DNA from: Pseudoruegeria aquimaris
GTDB lineage: Bacteria > Pseudomonadota > Alphaproteobacteria > Rhodobacterales > Rhodobacteraceae
Assembly: GCF_900172235.1 (NCBI RefSeq)
Contig: NZ_FWFQ01000002.1
Coordinates: forward strand, 124,001 to 188,000
Direction: 5' to 3'
DNA: 64,000 nucleotides
Positions within the stretch are counted from its first letter, which is position 1, and each line of letters begins with the position of its first letter. Under the pieces are notes generated by a model that did not search any database, had not been told where the DNA came from, and worked only from the letters and a program-made list of their open reading frames with translations. Both the position numbers and the translations under genes were made by a program. Shown one piece after another: positions 8,834 through 17,374 of the stretch.

Positions 8834-10228
8834 TCAGGCGCGACCATCGCGATAGCGCGACAGCGGCCGCACCTGCCGCTCCAGGTGCTCGATGATCAGC
8901 GAGGCGAGATCCTTGCCCGTGGCCTTCTCGATGCCTTCGAGCCCCGGCGAGGAGTTCACCTCCAGCACCTTCGGCCCCTCGGCCGATTGCAGCATGTCCA
9001 CCCCGGCCACCGACAGACCAAGCTCGCGCGCCGCCCGCTTGGCGGTCTCGCGCTCCTCCTTCGTCGTGCGCACGGATTTCGCGGTGCCGCCCTGGTGCAG
9101 GTTGGAGCGGAAATCCCCTTCCGCCCCGGTGCGCTTGATCGCCCCGACCACCTTGTTGCCCACCACGAAGCAGCGCAGGTCCGAGCCGGCGGCCTCCTTC
9201 ACGAACTGCTGCACGAGGAAGTTGGCGTCCAGCCCGCGGAAGGCATCCACGAGGGTTTCGGCCGCCTTGCGCGTCTCGGCGAGGATCACGCCCTTGCCCT
9301 GCGTGGAGGACAGCAGCTTGACGACCACGGGCGCCTTGCCGGCCAGCTCGATCAGGTCCTTGGTGTCCTTGGGCGAGTTGGCGAAGGTCGTCACCGGCAT
9401 CCGGATGTTGGCCCGCGCCAGAAGCTGGTGCGCGAGCAGCTTGTCGCGCGAGGCGCCGATGGCGGCGGCGGAGTTCAGGCAGTAGGCGCCGGTGGCCTCG
9501 AACTGGCGCAGCACGGCCATGCCGTAGCCCGTCACCGAGGCCCCGATGCGCGGGATCACCGCGTCGAAGCGGGGCAGCACCTTGCCGTCGAGATGGATCT
9601 CGGGCGATACGCCGCCGATCTTCATGTAGCAGCGCGTGGTGTTGATCACCTCCACCACGTGCCCGCGGGCCTGCGCCGCCTCTATCAGGCGGCGGCTGGA
9701 GTAGTTGCCGGCCTCGCGCGTCAGCAGCGCCAGCCGCAGCGGGCGCTTCACCGGGCGGCGGCGCGGCAGCCCCTTGTAGGCGTCGTAGGACAGCACCGGC
9801 TGGGCGCAGGAAATGTTGGGGTTCACCACCATGTCGTCCTGGATCGCCGTGCGCCCGAGCAGCATCCGGTAGGCCATGGTTTCGCGGTTCGTCAGCGTCA
9901 CCTGGATCGGCCAGACCCGCCCGCCGATCTGAAGCGGCGTCTCGATCACGTAGCGCAGTTCCACCTCGCCGTTCGAACTGGTGACCTGCCGCCTGTCCAC
10001 GACCTTCGCGGAGCAGGTGATCTCGAGGTTGGGGTCATCGGGATTGGGGTGCAGCAGGAAGCGCACCTGCGGGTTGTCCGCAGCGCCGAAGGGCTCGATC
10101 TCCGCCGCGTGCAGCGCCGATGTGCGGGCCCCGGTATCCACCTTGGCCAGAACCGCCGGAAGCCCAAGCTCCGGAAGGCTCAGCCATTCTTCCCATCCCA
10201 GCAGGAATTGCGTGTCCAATGACGTCAC
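8834..10228 (-). CDS. RimB-like aspartic-protease domain fused to RimK-type ATP-grasp ligase
   Basis: A 464-residue fusion. Residues about 1-140 form the retropepsin-like 'ATP-dependent zinc protease' (RimB) domain, with the [11 protein letters not shown] active-site motif near residue 31. Residues about 155-464 are a RimK-type ATP-grasp ligase, with [47 protein letters not shown] and the Mg-binding [14 protein letters not shown]. RimK adds glutamates to ribosomal protein S6, and RimB is a linked processing protein. The GTG at 10228 has a poorly spaced ribosome site. A TTG at 10219, eight bases after GGAG, would drop three residues and is equally likely. The gene is transcribed toward the MORN gene. 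Confidence 0.82.
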   Translation of the reverse strand: MTSLDTQFLLGWEEWLSLPELGLPAVLAKVDTGARTSALHAAEIEPFGAADNPQVRFLLHPNPDDPNLEITCSAKVVDRRQVTSSNGEVELRYVIETPLQIGGRVWPIQVTLTNRETMAYRMLLGRTAIQDDMVVNPNISCAQPVLSYDAYKGLPRRRPVKRPLRLALLTREAGNYSSRRLIEAAQARGHVVEVINTTRCYMKIGGVSPEIHLDGKVLPRFDAVIPRIGASVTGYGMAVLRQFEATGAYCLNSAAAIGASRDKLLAHQLLARANIRMPVTTFANSPKDTKDLIELAGKAPVVVKLLSSTQGKGVILAETRKAAETLVDAFRGLDANFLVQQFVKEAAGSDLRCFVVGNKVVGAIKRTGAEGDFRSNLHQGGTAKSVRTTKEERETAKRAARELGLSVAGVDMLQSAEGPKVLEVNSSPGLEGIEKATGKDLASLIIEHLERQVRPLSRYRDGRA

Positions 10229-10368
10229 TCCGTTTCGCGCGGCAACCCACGCCGCGCCGTCAACACAGACTCCGGCTTATTCACGCAAACGCAGCCCAAG
10301 GCGAGGAAAATCCGCAGCCCCCGCAATGAATCGTCGCGTCGCGCCCGGCCGGCGGCGCCGGCGCCGCG

Positions 10369-11910
10369 TCAGACCGGCGCCCCCGCCTCCAGCCGCGCCA
10401 GCAGCGCATCGCCCTCGCGCAACACCTGCGCCCGGTGGCCCGCGTCCATCCGCTCCCAGGTGCGATACATCTGCGCCATGCGCGGATTGCCCGCGAAGCG
10501 CTCCCGGTGGCGGTTCAGGAAATGCCAGTAGAGCAGGTTGAACGGGCAGGCCCCCTCCCCCTTCTTCGCCTTCACGTCGTAGGCGCAGCTCTTGCAGTAA
10601 TCCGACATCCTGTCGATGTAGGCGCCTGAGGAGACATAGGGCTTGCTGCCCACCACGCCGCCGTCGGCGAACTGCGACATGCCCAGCGTGTTGGGCGCCT
10701 CCACCCACTCGAAGGCATCGGCATAGACGGAGAGATACCATTCGTGCACCTGCGCCGGATCGACGCCCGCCAGCAGCGCGAAATTTCCGGTGATCATCAG
10801 CCGCTGGATGTGGTGGGCATAGGCCTCCCGCTCGGTCTGGCCCACGGCGGCCTTGATGCAGGCCATCCGTGTCTCACCACCCCAGTAGGCCGCCGGCAGA
10901 TCGGCCGTGTGCCCGAGCGCGTTGCGCCGGGTGTAGCCGGGGCCTTCGAGGAAGTAGACGCCCCGGATGAACTCACGCCAGCCGAGGATCTGGCGGATGA
11001 AGCCCTCCACGCTGTTGAGCGGCGCGCGGCCCGCGGCGTATTCCGCCTCCGCCGCGCGGCAGACCTCCAGCGGATCCAGCAGGCCCGCGTTGAGATAGAG
11101 CCCGATCATCGCGTGGTTCAGGAAAGGGTCATCCTTCAGCATGGCGTCCTGTGTCTCGCCGAACCCCGGCAGCCCGTGGGCGAGGAAATGCGCGAAAGCC
11201 TGCTGCGCCTCGGCGGCATCTGTGGCGAACCAGAAATCATCGAGGCTGCCGAAGTTGCCGGAAAAACGATCGTTCACCATTGCGATCACCGCGCGCGTCG
11301 TCTCATCCGGCGCAAAACGCCTGGGCCCCTGGCGGAACAGGTCGGGTTTGGCGGGCTTGCGGTTGTCGTGATCGTAGTTCCACTTTCCGCCGGCGGGCTT
11401 GCCGCCCTCCATCAGCAGGCCGGTTTCGCGCCGCATCTCGCGGTAGAAATACTCCATCCGCAGGCTCTTGCGCCCCTCCGCCCAGGCAGCGAACCGGCTT
11501 TGCGCGCAGATGAACCTGTCATCTTCCAGCAAGTGCATCTCGAGCGGCATCTCTTCCAGCGCCTCGATCAGGCGCCATTCGCCCGGACGCGTGGCCAGAA
11601 CGCTTTGGGCACCGGTGGCCTGCGCCGCCGCCAGAAGGGCCTCGGGGATGGAGGCCACTGGGTCATCGCCGTCGAGCCGCGTGTAGCGCAGCCGCCAGCC
11701 CTCGGCCTCCAGCCGCGCGGCGAACCTGCGCATCGCGGCGAGGATGAAGGCGATCTTCTTCGGGTGGTGCGGCACGTAGCCCGTCTCGGCGGCGACCTCC
11801 GCCATCACCACCACGTCGCGGCGCTTGTCCGCCGCCTTGAGCGCCGAGAGGCCCGGCGAAAGCTGATCGCCGAGAACGAGAACGAGCCGGGGAGAATCGG
11901 AGGTGCTCAC
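10369..11910 (-). CDS. FeS-containing bacterial photolyase (PhrB-type, cryptochrome family)
   Basis: A light-driven (6-4) photolyase-like flavoprotein of about 513 residues. It opens LVLVLGDQLSPGLSAL, the DUF523-like antenna domain typical of FeS-BCP proteins, and ends in the helical FAD domain. The four [4Fe-4S] cysteines are all present: C351, C439, C442 and C455. Their CxxC-x12-C spacing is the same as that of Agrobacterium PhrB, numbered one residue later here. The GTG at 11910 gives a GTGA overlap with the SDR gene upstream, so the two are translationally coupled. An in-frame ATG at 11934 would overlap by 28 bases and is less likely. Repair of UV lesions is the expected role. Confidence 0.9.
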   Translation of the reverse strand: MSTSDSPRLVLVLGDQLSPGLSALKAADKRRDVVVMAEVAAETGYVPHHPKKIAFILAAMRRFAARLEAEGWRLRYTRLDGDDPVASIPEALLAAAQATGAQSVLATRPGEWRLIEALEEMPLEMHLLEDDRFICAQSRFAAWAEGRKSLRMEYFYREMRRETGLLMEGGKPAGGKWNYDHDNRKPAKPDLFRQGPRRFAPDETTRAVIAMVNDRFSGNFGSLDDFWFATDAAEAQQAFAHFLAHGLPGFGETQDAMLKDDPFLNHAMIGLYLNAGLLDPLEVCRAAEAEYAAGRAPLNSVEGFIRQILGWREFIRGVYFLEGPGYTRRNALGHTADLPAAYWGGETRMACIKAAVGQTEREAYAHHIQRLMITGNFALLAGVDPAQVHEWYLSVYADAFEWVEAPNTLGMSQFADGGVVGSKPYVSSGAYIDRMSDYCKSCAYDVKAKKGEGACPFNLLYWHFLNRHRERFAGNPRMAQMYRTWERMDAGHRAQVLREGDALLARLEAGAPV

Positions 11911-12572
11911 CAGGCGATCTCCTTCCCGGCCCAATCGCGGAAACAGCCGGTTTCGGCCGGGGTAAGCCCGTCGAGCACCGCCAGCAGCTTCGCCGCGCTT
12001 TCCTCCGGGGCGACGGCCGGGTGGCGACCGCGATAGTTCGCGGTGAAATCGGTGGCCACGGTGCCGGGGTGCAGCGCGGCGATCACGGCCTGCCTGTGGG
12101 TGCGCGCGATCTCGATCGCGGCGGTGCGCAGCATCTGGTTGAGCGCCGCCTTCGAAGCGCGGTAGCCATACCAGCCACCGAGATGGTTATCGCCGATGGA
12201 GCCGACACGGGCCGAAAGCGCTGCAAACTGCCACGGCGCGTTGCGCGGCTGGCGGGGCAGCAGGTGCTTGAGCAGCAGCAGCGGGCCGATGGCGTTGACC
12301 GCGTAGAGGTGGGCCAGCGCATCTGACTCGACGGCTCGAAGGGATTTTTCAGGCGCCGCGCCCGGCGGGGCCAGTTGGCCGACGCAACAGATGATGCGAT
12401 CAAATGCCCCCGGCACCCGGCCCAGACCCTCCACGACGCTGGCCTCGTCGGTCACGTCCAGCCCGTCGCCGCTGCGGCTCAGGCCGACCACCTCAGCCCC
12501 ACGCGCGCGACTCGCCTGCGCCAGCGCCGCGCCGATTCCGCCCGATGACCCGATGATGAGAACCCGCTCCAT
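11907..12572 (-). CDS. Short-chain dehydrogenase/reductase
   Basis: A 221-residue SDR. The Rossmann glycine motif is IIGSSGGIGAALAQA at the very N-terminus. The active site shows Ser in FAALSARVGS and the YRASKAAL Tyr-x-x-x-Lys signature, with a typical HPGTVATDFTANY after it. The ATG at 12572 has AGAGGAAC upstream. A longer reading frame to 12725 has no ribosome site and a non-SDR sequence, so I reject it. It resembles the CsgA/C-factor subgroup. Its stop overlaps the photolyase start by four bases, and photolyase-SDR pairs recur in alphaproteobacteria, as I remember it. The substrate is unknown. Confidence 0.85.
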   Translation of the reverse strand: MERVLIIGSSGGIGAALAQASRARGAEVVGLSRSGDGLDVTDEASVVEGLGRVPGAFDRIICCVGQLAPPGAAPEKSLRAVESDALAHLYAVNAIGPLLLLKHLLPRQPRNAPWQFAALSARVGSIGDNHLGGWYGYRASKAALNQMLRTAAIEIARTHRQAVIAALHPGTVATDFTANYRGRHPAVAPEESAAKLLAVLDGLTPAETGCFRDWAGKEIAW

Positions 12573-12682
12573 GGTGTTCCTCTGCCTTTCCTGCGCTTCG
12601 GCGGCCTTCCGCCGCACGACGATCATGGCGGGAGCTAAGCCGAAAGGAAGATGCGTCAATTTCCCGCCCACCGCAGCCCGAT

Positions 12683-12715
12683 TTGGCTTCCCTTTCCTTC
12701 GCAGCTGCGTATTAT
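12683..12715 (+). promoter_or_regulatory. Candidate promoter of the leuA leader
   Basis: TATTAT at 12710-12715 is the best -10 in the leuA upstream region. The nearest -35 likeness, TTGGCT (12683-12688), is 21 bases away, longer than ideal, so an activator may be involved. Initiation about seven bases after the -10 would place the RNA 5' end within two or three bases of the ATG at 12724. Confidence 0.4.
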
Positions 12716-12723
12716 CGCGCGCC

Positions 12724-12819
12724 ATGGATCGCTTTGCGCATATCAGCCCCTTCGCCGCCCCGGCTTTTGCCGGTGCCGCCGTGCTGTCCGCGCTAGCCCT
12801 GCTCCTTAGCCGCCTCTGA
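12724..12819 (+). CDS. Candidate leucine-rich leader peptide of leuA
   Basis: A 31-codon ORF ending 88 bases before leuA. Its last eleven residues, LSALALLLSRL, hold six leucines, including the CTA and CTT codons that are rare in this GC-rich sequence. No ribosome site precedes the ATG, but a TATTAT box ends nine bases before it, so the mRNA may be nearly leaderless, as known for the trp leader peptide of Sinorhizobium. The Leu codons and the stop overlap the 5' arms of two stems. Leader peptides rich in the end-product amino acid are classic attenuators. The alternative is a small one-span membrane protein (AFAGAAVLSALALLL is hydrophobic) or a chance ORF. Confidence 0.55.
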   Translation: MDRFAHISPFAAPAFAGAAVLSALALLLSRL

Positions 12820-12884
12820 GCGTGCCGGTTCGGTGCGACCGCTCAGAGGATACGTGACGCACCTTGAACCCCAATCCGGCTAAG
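12805..12884 (+). promoter_or_regulatory. Nested stem structure in the leuA leader (candidate attenuator)
   Basis: The outer stem is CTTAGCCG (12805-12812) with CGGCTAAG (12877-12884), eight perfect pairs. Directly inside it, CCTCTGAGCG (12813-12822) pairs with CGCTCAGAGG (12840-12849), ten perfect pairs. The 5' arms sit in the last codons and stop of the Leu-rich ORF. There is no T run after either stem, so a classical Rho-independent terminator is not evident. Control could be Rho-dependent or act on translation. Confidence 0.55.
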
Positions 12885-12907
12885 CAGACAGCACGAAAGA
12901 CATTGCC

Positions 12908-14488
12908 ATGACGACCGACAAGAGCCAGCAGGACCAGGTCCTGATCTTCGACACCACCCTGCGCGACGGCGAGCAGAGCCCCGGCGCCACCATGACCCAC
13001 GACGAGAAGCTGGAGATCGCCTCGCTGCTCGACGAGATGGGCGTGGACATCATCGAGGCCGGCTTCCCCATCGCTTCGGAAGGCGATTTCAAGGCCGTGA
13101 GCGAGATCGCGAAGCGCAGCCGCAACAGCGTGATCTGCGGGCTGGCCCGCGCCCAGTTCGGCGACATCGACCGCTGCTGGGAAGCGGTGAAACACGCCGC
13201 CCGCCCGCGCATCCACACCTTCATCGGCACTTCGCCCCTGCACCGCGCCATTCCGAACCTGACGCAGGACGAAATGGCCGAGCGCATCCACGAGACCGTG
13301 AGCCACGCGCGCAATCTGTGCGACAACGTGCAATGGTCGCCGATGGACGCCACCCGCACCGAGCACGACTACCTCTGCCGCGTGGTGGAGATCGCGATCA
13401 AGGCCGGCGCCACCACGATCAACATCCCCGACACCGTGGGCTACACCGCGCCGCGCGAAAGCGCCGATCTGATCCGCATGCTGCTGGAGCGCGTACCGGG
13501 CGCGGACGAGATCGTCTTCGCCACCCACTGCCACAACGATCTGGGCATGGCCACGGCCAACGCGCTGGCCGCCGTGGAGGCGGGCGCGCGCCAGATCGAA
13601 TGCACCATCAACGGCCTGGGCGAACGCGCCGGCAACACCGCACTGGAAGAGGTGGTGATGGCGCTGAAGGTGCGCAACGACATCATGCCCTTCCGCACCG
13701 GCATCGACACGAAGAAGCTGATCCACATCTCCCGCCGCGTGGCGACGGTCTCGGGCTTCCCGGTGCAGTACAACAAGGCCATCGTCGGCAAGAACGCCTT
13801 CGCCCACGAAAGCGGCATCCACCAGGATGGCATGTTGAAGAACGCCGAGACCTTCGAGATCATGCGCCCCGAGGACATCGGCCTGTCCGAAACGAACCTC
13901 GTCATGGGCAAGCACTCGGGCCGCGCCGCCCTGCGCGCCAAGCTGGCGGAACTGGGCTTCGAGCTGGCCGACAACCAGCTCAAGGACGTCTTCGTGCGCT
14001 TCAAGGCGCTGGCGGACCGCAAGAAGGAAGTCTACGAGGACGACCTGCTGGCGCTGATGCGCGACAGCGGCTCGGACCCGGCCAACGAGCGCATCCAGGT
14101 GAAGTTCCTGCGCGTGATCTGCGGCACCGAAGCGCCGCAGTCGGCGGATCTGACCCTGACCATCGACGGCGTGGACAAGCAGATCACCGCCCAGGGCGAC
14201 GGGCCGGTGGACGCCACCTTCAACGCGGTGAAGGCGCTGTTCCCGCACAGCGCGCGCCTGCAACTCTACCAGGTGCACGCGGTGACCGAGGGCACCGACG
14301 CCCAGGCTACGGTGAGCGTGCGCATGGAGGAAGACGGCAAGATCGTGCACGGCGAGGCGGCCGACACCGACACGGTGGTGGCCTCGGCCAAGGCCTACGT
14401 GAACGCGCTCAACCGCCTGCTGGTGCGGCGCGAGAAATCCAAGCCCGGCGACGACGTGAAGACGGTTTCCTACAAGGACGTCTCCTGA
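12908..14488 (+). CDS. leuA: 2-isopropylmalate synthase
   Basis: First committed step of leucine synthesis: condenses acetyl-CoA with 2-ketoisovalerate. The 526-residue protein has the catalytic TIM barrel with FDTTLRDGEQSPGATM near the start, the metal-binding ATHCHNDLGMATANAL, and GLGERAGNTALEEVVMAL. The C-terminal LeuA regulatory domain (about 395-510) binds leucine for feedback inhibition. The ATG follows GAAAGACATTGCC, a modest ribosome site. No other leu or ilv gene is adjacent. Upstream lies a Leu-codon-rich ORF with strong stems, so leucine-responsive attenuation is plausible. A clear terminator follows the stop. Confidence 0.97.
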   Translation: MTTDKSQQDQVLIFDTTLRDGEQSPGATMTHDEKLEIASLLDEMGVDIIEAGFPIASEGDFKAVSEIAKRSRNSVICGLARAQFGDIDRCWEAVKHAARPRIHTFIGTSPLHRAIPNLTQDEMAERIHETVSHARNLCDNVQWSPMDATRTEHDYLCRVVEIAIKAGATTINIPDTVGYTAPRESADLIRMLLERVPGADEIVFATHCHNDLGMATANALAAVEAGARQIECTINGLGERAGNTALEEVVMALKVRNDIMPFRTGIDTKKLIHISRRVATVSGFPVQYNKAIVGKNAFAHESGIHQDGMLKNAETFEIMRPEDIGLSETNLVMGKHSGRAALRAKLAELGFELADNQLKDVFVRFKALADRKKEVYEDDLLALMRDSGSDPANERIQVKFLRVICGTEAPQSADLTLTIDGVDKQITAQGDGPVDATFNAVKALFPHSARLQLYQVHAVTEGTDAQATVSVRMEEDGKIVHGEAADTDTVVASAKAYVNALNRLLVRREKSKPGDDVKTVSYKDVS

Positions 14489-14518
14489 CGAAACGGGCCA
14501 TGGCGGCCCCTTTCTGAG

Positions 14519-14548
14519 CGCCCCGGCCCCCGCGGCCGGGGCGTTTTT
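14519..14548 (+). terminator. Rho-independent terminator of leuA
   Basis: CGCCCCGGCC (14519-14528) pairs perfectly with GGCCGGGGCG (14534-14543) around a five-base loop and is followed directly by TTTTT (14544-14548). This is the clearest intrinsic terminator in the window. Confidence 0.92.
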
Positions 14549-14565
14549 CGTTGCGTCGCGAAATT

Positions 14566-14625
14566 GAGGGGGCTCCGCCCCCGCCGCCGTCCGGCGGCTC
14601 CCCCGGGATATTTGCGAAACAAAGT
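14566..14625. repeat. GC-rich palindromic intergenic repeat (Rhodobacteraceae type)
   Basis: Two hairpins in a row, GGGGGCTCCGCCCCC and GCCGCCGTCCGGCGGC, followed by CTCCCCCGGGATATTTGCG and an A-rich tail. I recognise this layout (palindromes, then CCCCCGGGATATTT) as a dispersed intergenic element of Rhodobacteraceae genomes. The rest of the 14549-14840 gap holds no gene I can see and presumably the mreB promoter. Confidence 0.6.
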
Positions 14626-14771
14626 GGGGCCGGGGAGATGTTGGATATTGGAAAGGATTCGGCGTTCGGCCTGACGAAATCCTGGCAAAAAGTCAGAAAA
14701 TCGAAAGGCGGCGAAAAGGTGCCGAGGCGGGTGCCATTGGCCTTTTCAACCTGAGCGTCAAGGGCCTATAA

Positions 14772-15878
<1,107 letters not shown>

Positions 15879-15906
15879 CGGGCGCCCTTCGCCCCCGGGA
15901 GAGACG

Positions 15907-16842
15907 GTGGCATACGAGCGGAATACCACATCGGAATATTTCAACCCGATCAGGCGCATCCTGATCGGGATTCTGCTGCTTGTCCTGCTGGGCATCTTCG
16001 CCGTGTGGCGGATCGACAGCCCGCGGGTGGAGCGGTTCCGCGCCGAGATCACCGACCGGATCGTGCCGAGTTTCGACTGGGCGCTGGCGCCGCTGACCTT
16101 CGTGGGCAACGTGTTCGACGATTTCCAGTCCTACCAGCGGATCTACGAGCAGAACCAGGAGCTCAAGCGGGAGCTGCAGCAGATGAAGGCGTGGAAGGAG
16201 GCCGCGCTGCAGCTGGAGCAGAAGAACGCCAAGCTGCTCGATCTCAACAACGTGCGCCTCGATCCCAAGCTCACCTACGTGACCGGCGTGGTGCTGGCCG
16301 ACTCCGGCAGCCCCTTCCGGCAGTCCGTCCTGGTGAACGTGGGCGCGCGGGACGGCATCCAGGACGGCTGGGCGACGATGGACGGCATCGGCCTCGTGGG
16401 CCGGGTGTCGGGCGTGGGGCGCTCGACCGCGCGCGTAATCCTGCTGACCGATTCCAACAGCCGCATCCCCGTCACCATCCAGCCCTCGGGCCAGAAGGCG
16501 ATGCTCTCGGGCGACAACACCGCCCTGCCCCCGATCGATTTCATCGAGAGCCCCGAACTGGTGCGCCCCGGCGACAGGGTGGTTTCCTCCGGCGACGGCG
16601 GGGTGTTCCCGGCGGGCCTGCTGGTGGGCCACGTGGCCCAGGGCAGCGATCGCCGGCTGCGGGTGCGGCTTGCGGCCGACTACGAGCGGCTGGAGTTCCT
16701 GCGGGTGCTGCGCAGCCGGGTCGTGGAGCCGCTGTCGGATCCCGGCAGCCTGCTTGCGCCGGTGCAGGCGCCGGCCGCGCCGGAAGATCCGGCCGCGGGC
16801 ACCGCCGAGGCCGGCGCGGAAGCGGAGGCCGGCAATGGGTAA
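15907..16842 (+). CDS. mreC: Rod-shape-determining protein MreC
   Basis: Periplasmic scaffold linking MreB to PBP2 and RodA. The 311-residue protein starts at a GTG preceded by GGGAGAGAC. It has one N-terminal membrane span (about residues 18-38), then a coiled coil rich in Gln/Glu/Lys (about 70-105, QNQELKRELQQMKAWKEAA). The beta-barrel MreC domain follows, with VLVNVGARDGIQDGWATM and GDRVVSSGDGGVFPAGLLVG. The C-terminus is a low-complexity Ala/Pro/Glu tail. It starts 28 bases after mreB and its stop overlaps the mreD start by eight bases. Confidence 0.96.
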   Translation: MAYERNTTSEYFNPIRRILIGILLLVLLGIFAVWRIDSPRVERFRAEITDRIVPSFDWALAPLTFVGNVFDDFQSYQRIYEQNQELKRELQQMKAWKEAALQLEQKNAKLLDLNNVRLDPKLTYVTGVVLADSGSPFRQSVLVNVGARDGIQDGWATMDGIGLVGRVSGVGRSTARVILLTDSNSRIPVTIQPSGQKAMLSGDNTALPPIDFIESPELVRPGDRVVSSGDGGVFPAGLLVGHVAQGSDRRLRVRLAADYERLEFLRVLRSRVVEPLSDPGSLLAPVQAPAAPEDPAAGTAEAGAEAEAGNG

Positions 16843-17374
16843 CTCCATCTTCACCAGCCGGCTGGCCTACCGGATCTTCTACGTGGCGCTCTCGGGGCTC
16901 ATCATCCTGCTCCACCTCGTGCCGCTGCAGACGGTGCCGCGCGGCTGGGCGGCGCCGGACTTCCTGATGGCGCTCACCTTCGCCTGGATGCTGCGGCGCC
17001 CGGACTACCTGCCTGCGCTGCTGATCGCGGCGGTGGCCTTCACCGGGGATCTGCTGCTGCAGCGCCCGCCCGGGCTGCAGGCGGCGCTGGTGCTGATCGG
17101 CGCGGAATTCCTGCGCAGCCGGATGATCCTGAACCGTGATCTGCCCTTCCTGGTGGAATGGGCGCTCGTCGGGGCCGTGGTGCTGGGCATCGCGCTGGCC
17201 GAACGGCTGGTGATGGCGGCGATCTTCGTGCCGCTGCCCCGCCTCGGCCTGACCTTCATCCAGGCGCTGATGACGATCGCGGCCTATCCACTGGTGGTGC
17301 TGGCGACGACCCATGTTCTGGGCATCCGCAAGCGCACCCCCGGCGACGTGGACCCCAAGGGGAGACTGGTATGA
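16835..17374 (+). CDS. mreD: Rod-shape-determining protein MreD
   Basis: A small polytopic inner-membrane partner of MreC, 179 residues, with about five hydrophobic segments (for example IFYVALSGLIILLHLVPLQ and LLIAAVAFTGDLLL). The alphaproteobacterial MreD landmark RPPGLQAALVLIGAEFLR is present, and the sequence ends in a basic tail. Its ATG lies inside the mreC end, and its stop shares ATGA with the mrdA start, so translation is coupled on both sides. Sequence conservation of MreD is low in general, so the call rests strongly on position. Confidence 0.93.
   Translation: MGNSIFTSRLAYRIFYVALSGLIILLHLVPLQTVPRGWAAPDFLMALTFAWMLRRPDYLPALLIAAVAFTGDLLLQRPPGLQAALVLIGAEFLRSRMILNRDLPFLVEWALVGAVVLGIALAERLVMAAIFVPLPRLGLTFIQALMTIAAYPLVVLATTHVLGIRKRTPGDVDPKGRLV

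Noticed and set aside
12573-12725. N-terminal extension of the SDR gene to 12725
   Set aside because: The extension lacks a ribosome site, does not look like an SDR, and would overlap the leuA promoter region. The ATG at 12572 has a good site and places the Rossmann motif at the N-terminus.
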